From Treponema sp. OMZ 787 (GTDB lineage: Bacteria; Spirochaetota; Spirochaetia; Treponematales; Treponemataceae): a stretch of 64,000 bases of DNA. Shown here piece by piece: positions 63,995 through 64,000 of this stretch; within the stretch, counting starts at the first letter, position 1, and every line of letters begins with the position of its first letter. A program made the position numbers and the translations under genes. The DNA lies in the NCBI RefSeq assembly GCF_024181225.1, contig NZ_CP051198.1:2692919-2756918 (forward strand), in the 5' to 3' direction. The notes below the pieces were generated by a model that saw only the letters and a list, made by a program, of their open reading frames with translations, was not told the origin of the DNA and did not search any database.

Positions 63995-64000
63995 AGACGG

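Overview
The window looks like a chromosomal segment of an oral treponeme, most likely Treponema denticola or a close relative. It is AT-rich and uses both strands. It carries treponeme-style PD-(D/E)XK (Rpn) proteins, giant Ig-like surface proteins, several lipoproteins with loose spirochaetal lipoboxes, and housekeeping genes (prs, rsgA, tatD, dus, hflX, dnaE, pip). The species is inferred from gene content; no marker gene proves it.

Layout. 1-8.2 kb: housekeeping and signalling genes: the 5' end of prs, a tandem pair of CNB-GGDEF proteins, rsgA with a long leader, a YhhN membrane protein, tatD-dus and an M3 oligopeptidase. 8.4-18.3 kb: an EamA protein, then a type I restriction-modification island. 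Its operon reads leftward as hsdR-hsdM-fic-hsdS. Beyond hsdS lie a tyrosine recombinase and two promoterless, oppositely oriented hsdS target-recognition cassettes, the expected architecture of an inverting, phase-variable specificity locus. 18.4-26 kb: a GNAT enzyme, a RelB/PIN toxin-antitoxin pair, hflX, tRNA-Ala, a conserved hypothetical plus glutaredoxin-like pair, a LysM-M23 peptidase and an oligopeptide-binding lipoprotein. 26-28.6 kb: duplicated Rpn-family nucleases with variable GIEQ tandem repeats, one orphan 3' copy and a dispersed palindromic repeat.

28.7-39.7 kb is one leftward operon of two giant proteins: a 1556-aa Ig-repeat protein with a C-terminal barrel-like domain, then a 2105-aa lipoprotein. 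39.9-48.8 kb holds a MATE exporter, a decayed Rpn fragment, a membrane protein under two matching operators, small lipoprotein genes, a deletion scar fusing a histidine ammonia-lyase fragment to a substrate-binding-protein fragment, a TetR regulator, a first DUF2281/VapC pair, pip and a PspC protein. 48.8-53.2 kb is a heterodimeric ABC exporter whose two genes are split by a second DUF2281/VapC pair flanked by a short direct repeat of the exporter gene's own start. 53-64 kb: a chemoreceptor, tRNA-Gln and tRNA-Glu, a spirochaete hypothetical, YggT, dnaE, a probably leaderless AAA/PD-(D/E)XK gene with a changed catalytic residue, and a shortened ABC membrane domain running to the window edge.

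The main points for a second look are the invertible hsd locus with an embedded Fic gene, the toxin-antitoxin insertion that rebuilds its target gene's start, the twin operators in front of the gene at 41.5-42.6 kb, the mini-ORF leader before rsgA, and the deletion fusion at 44.37 kb.
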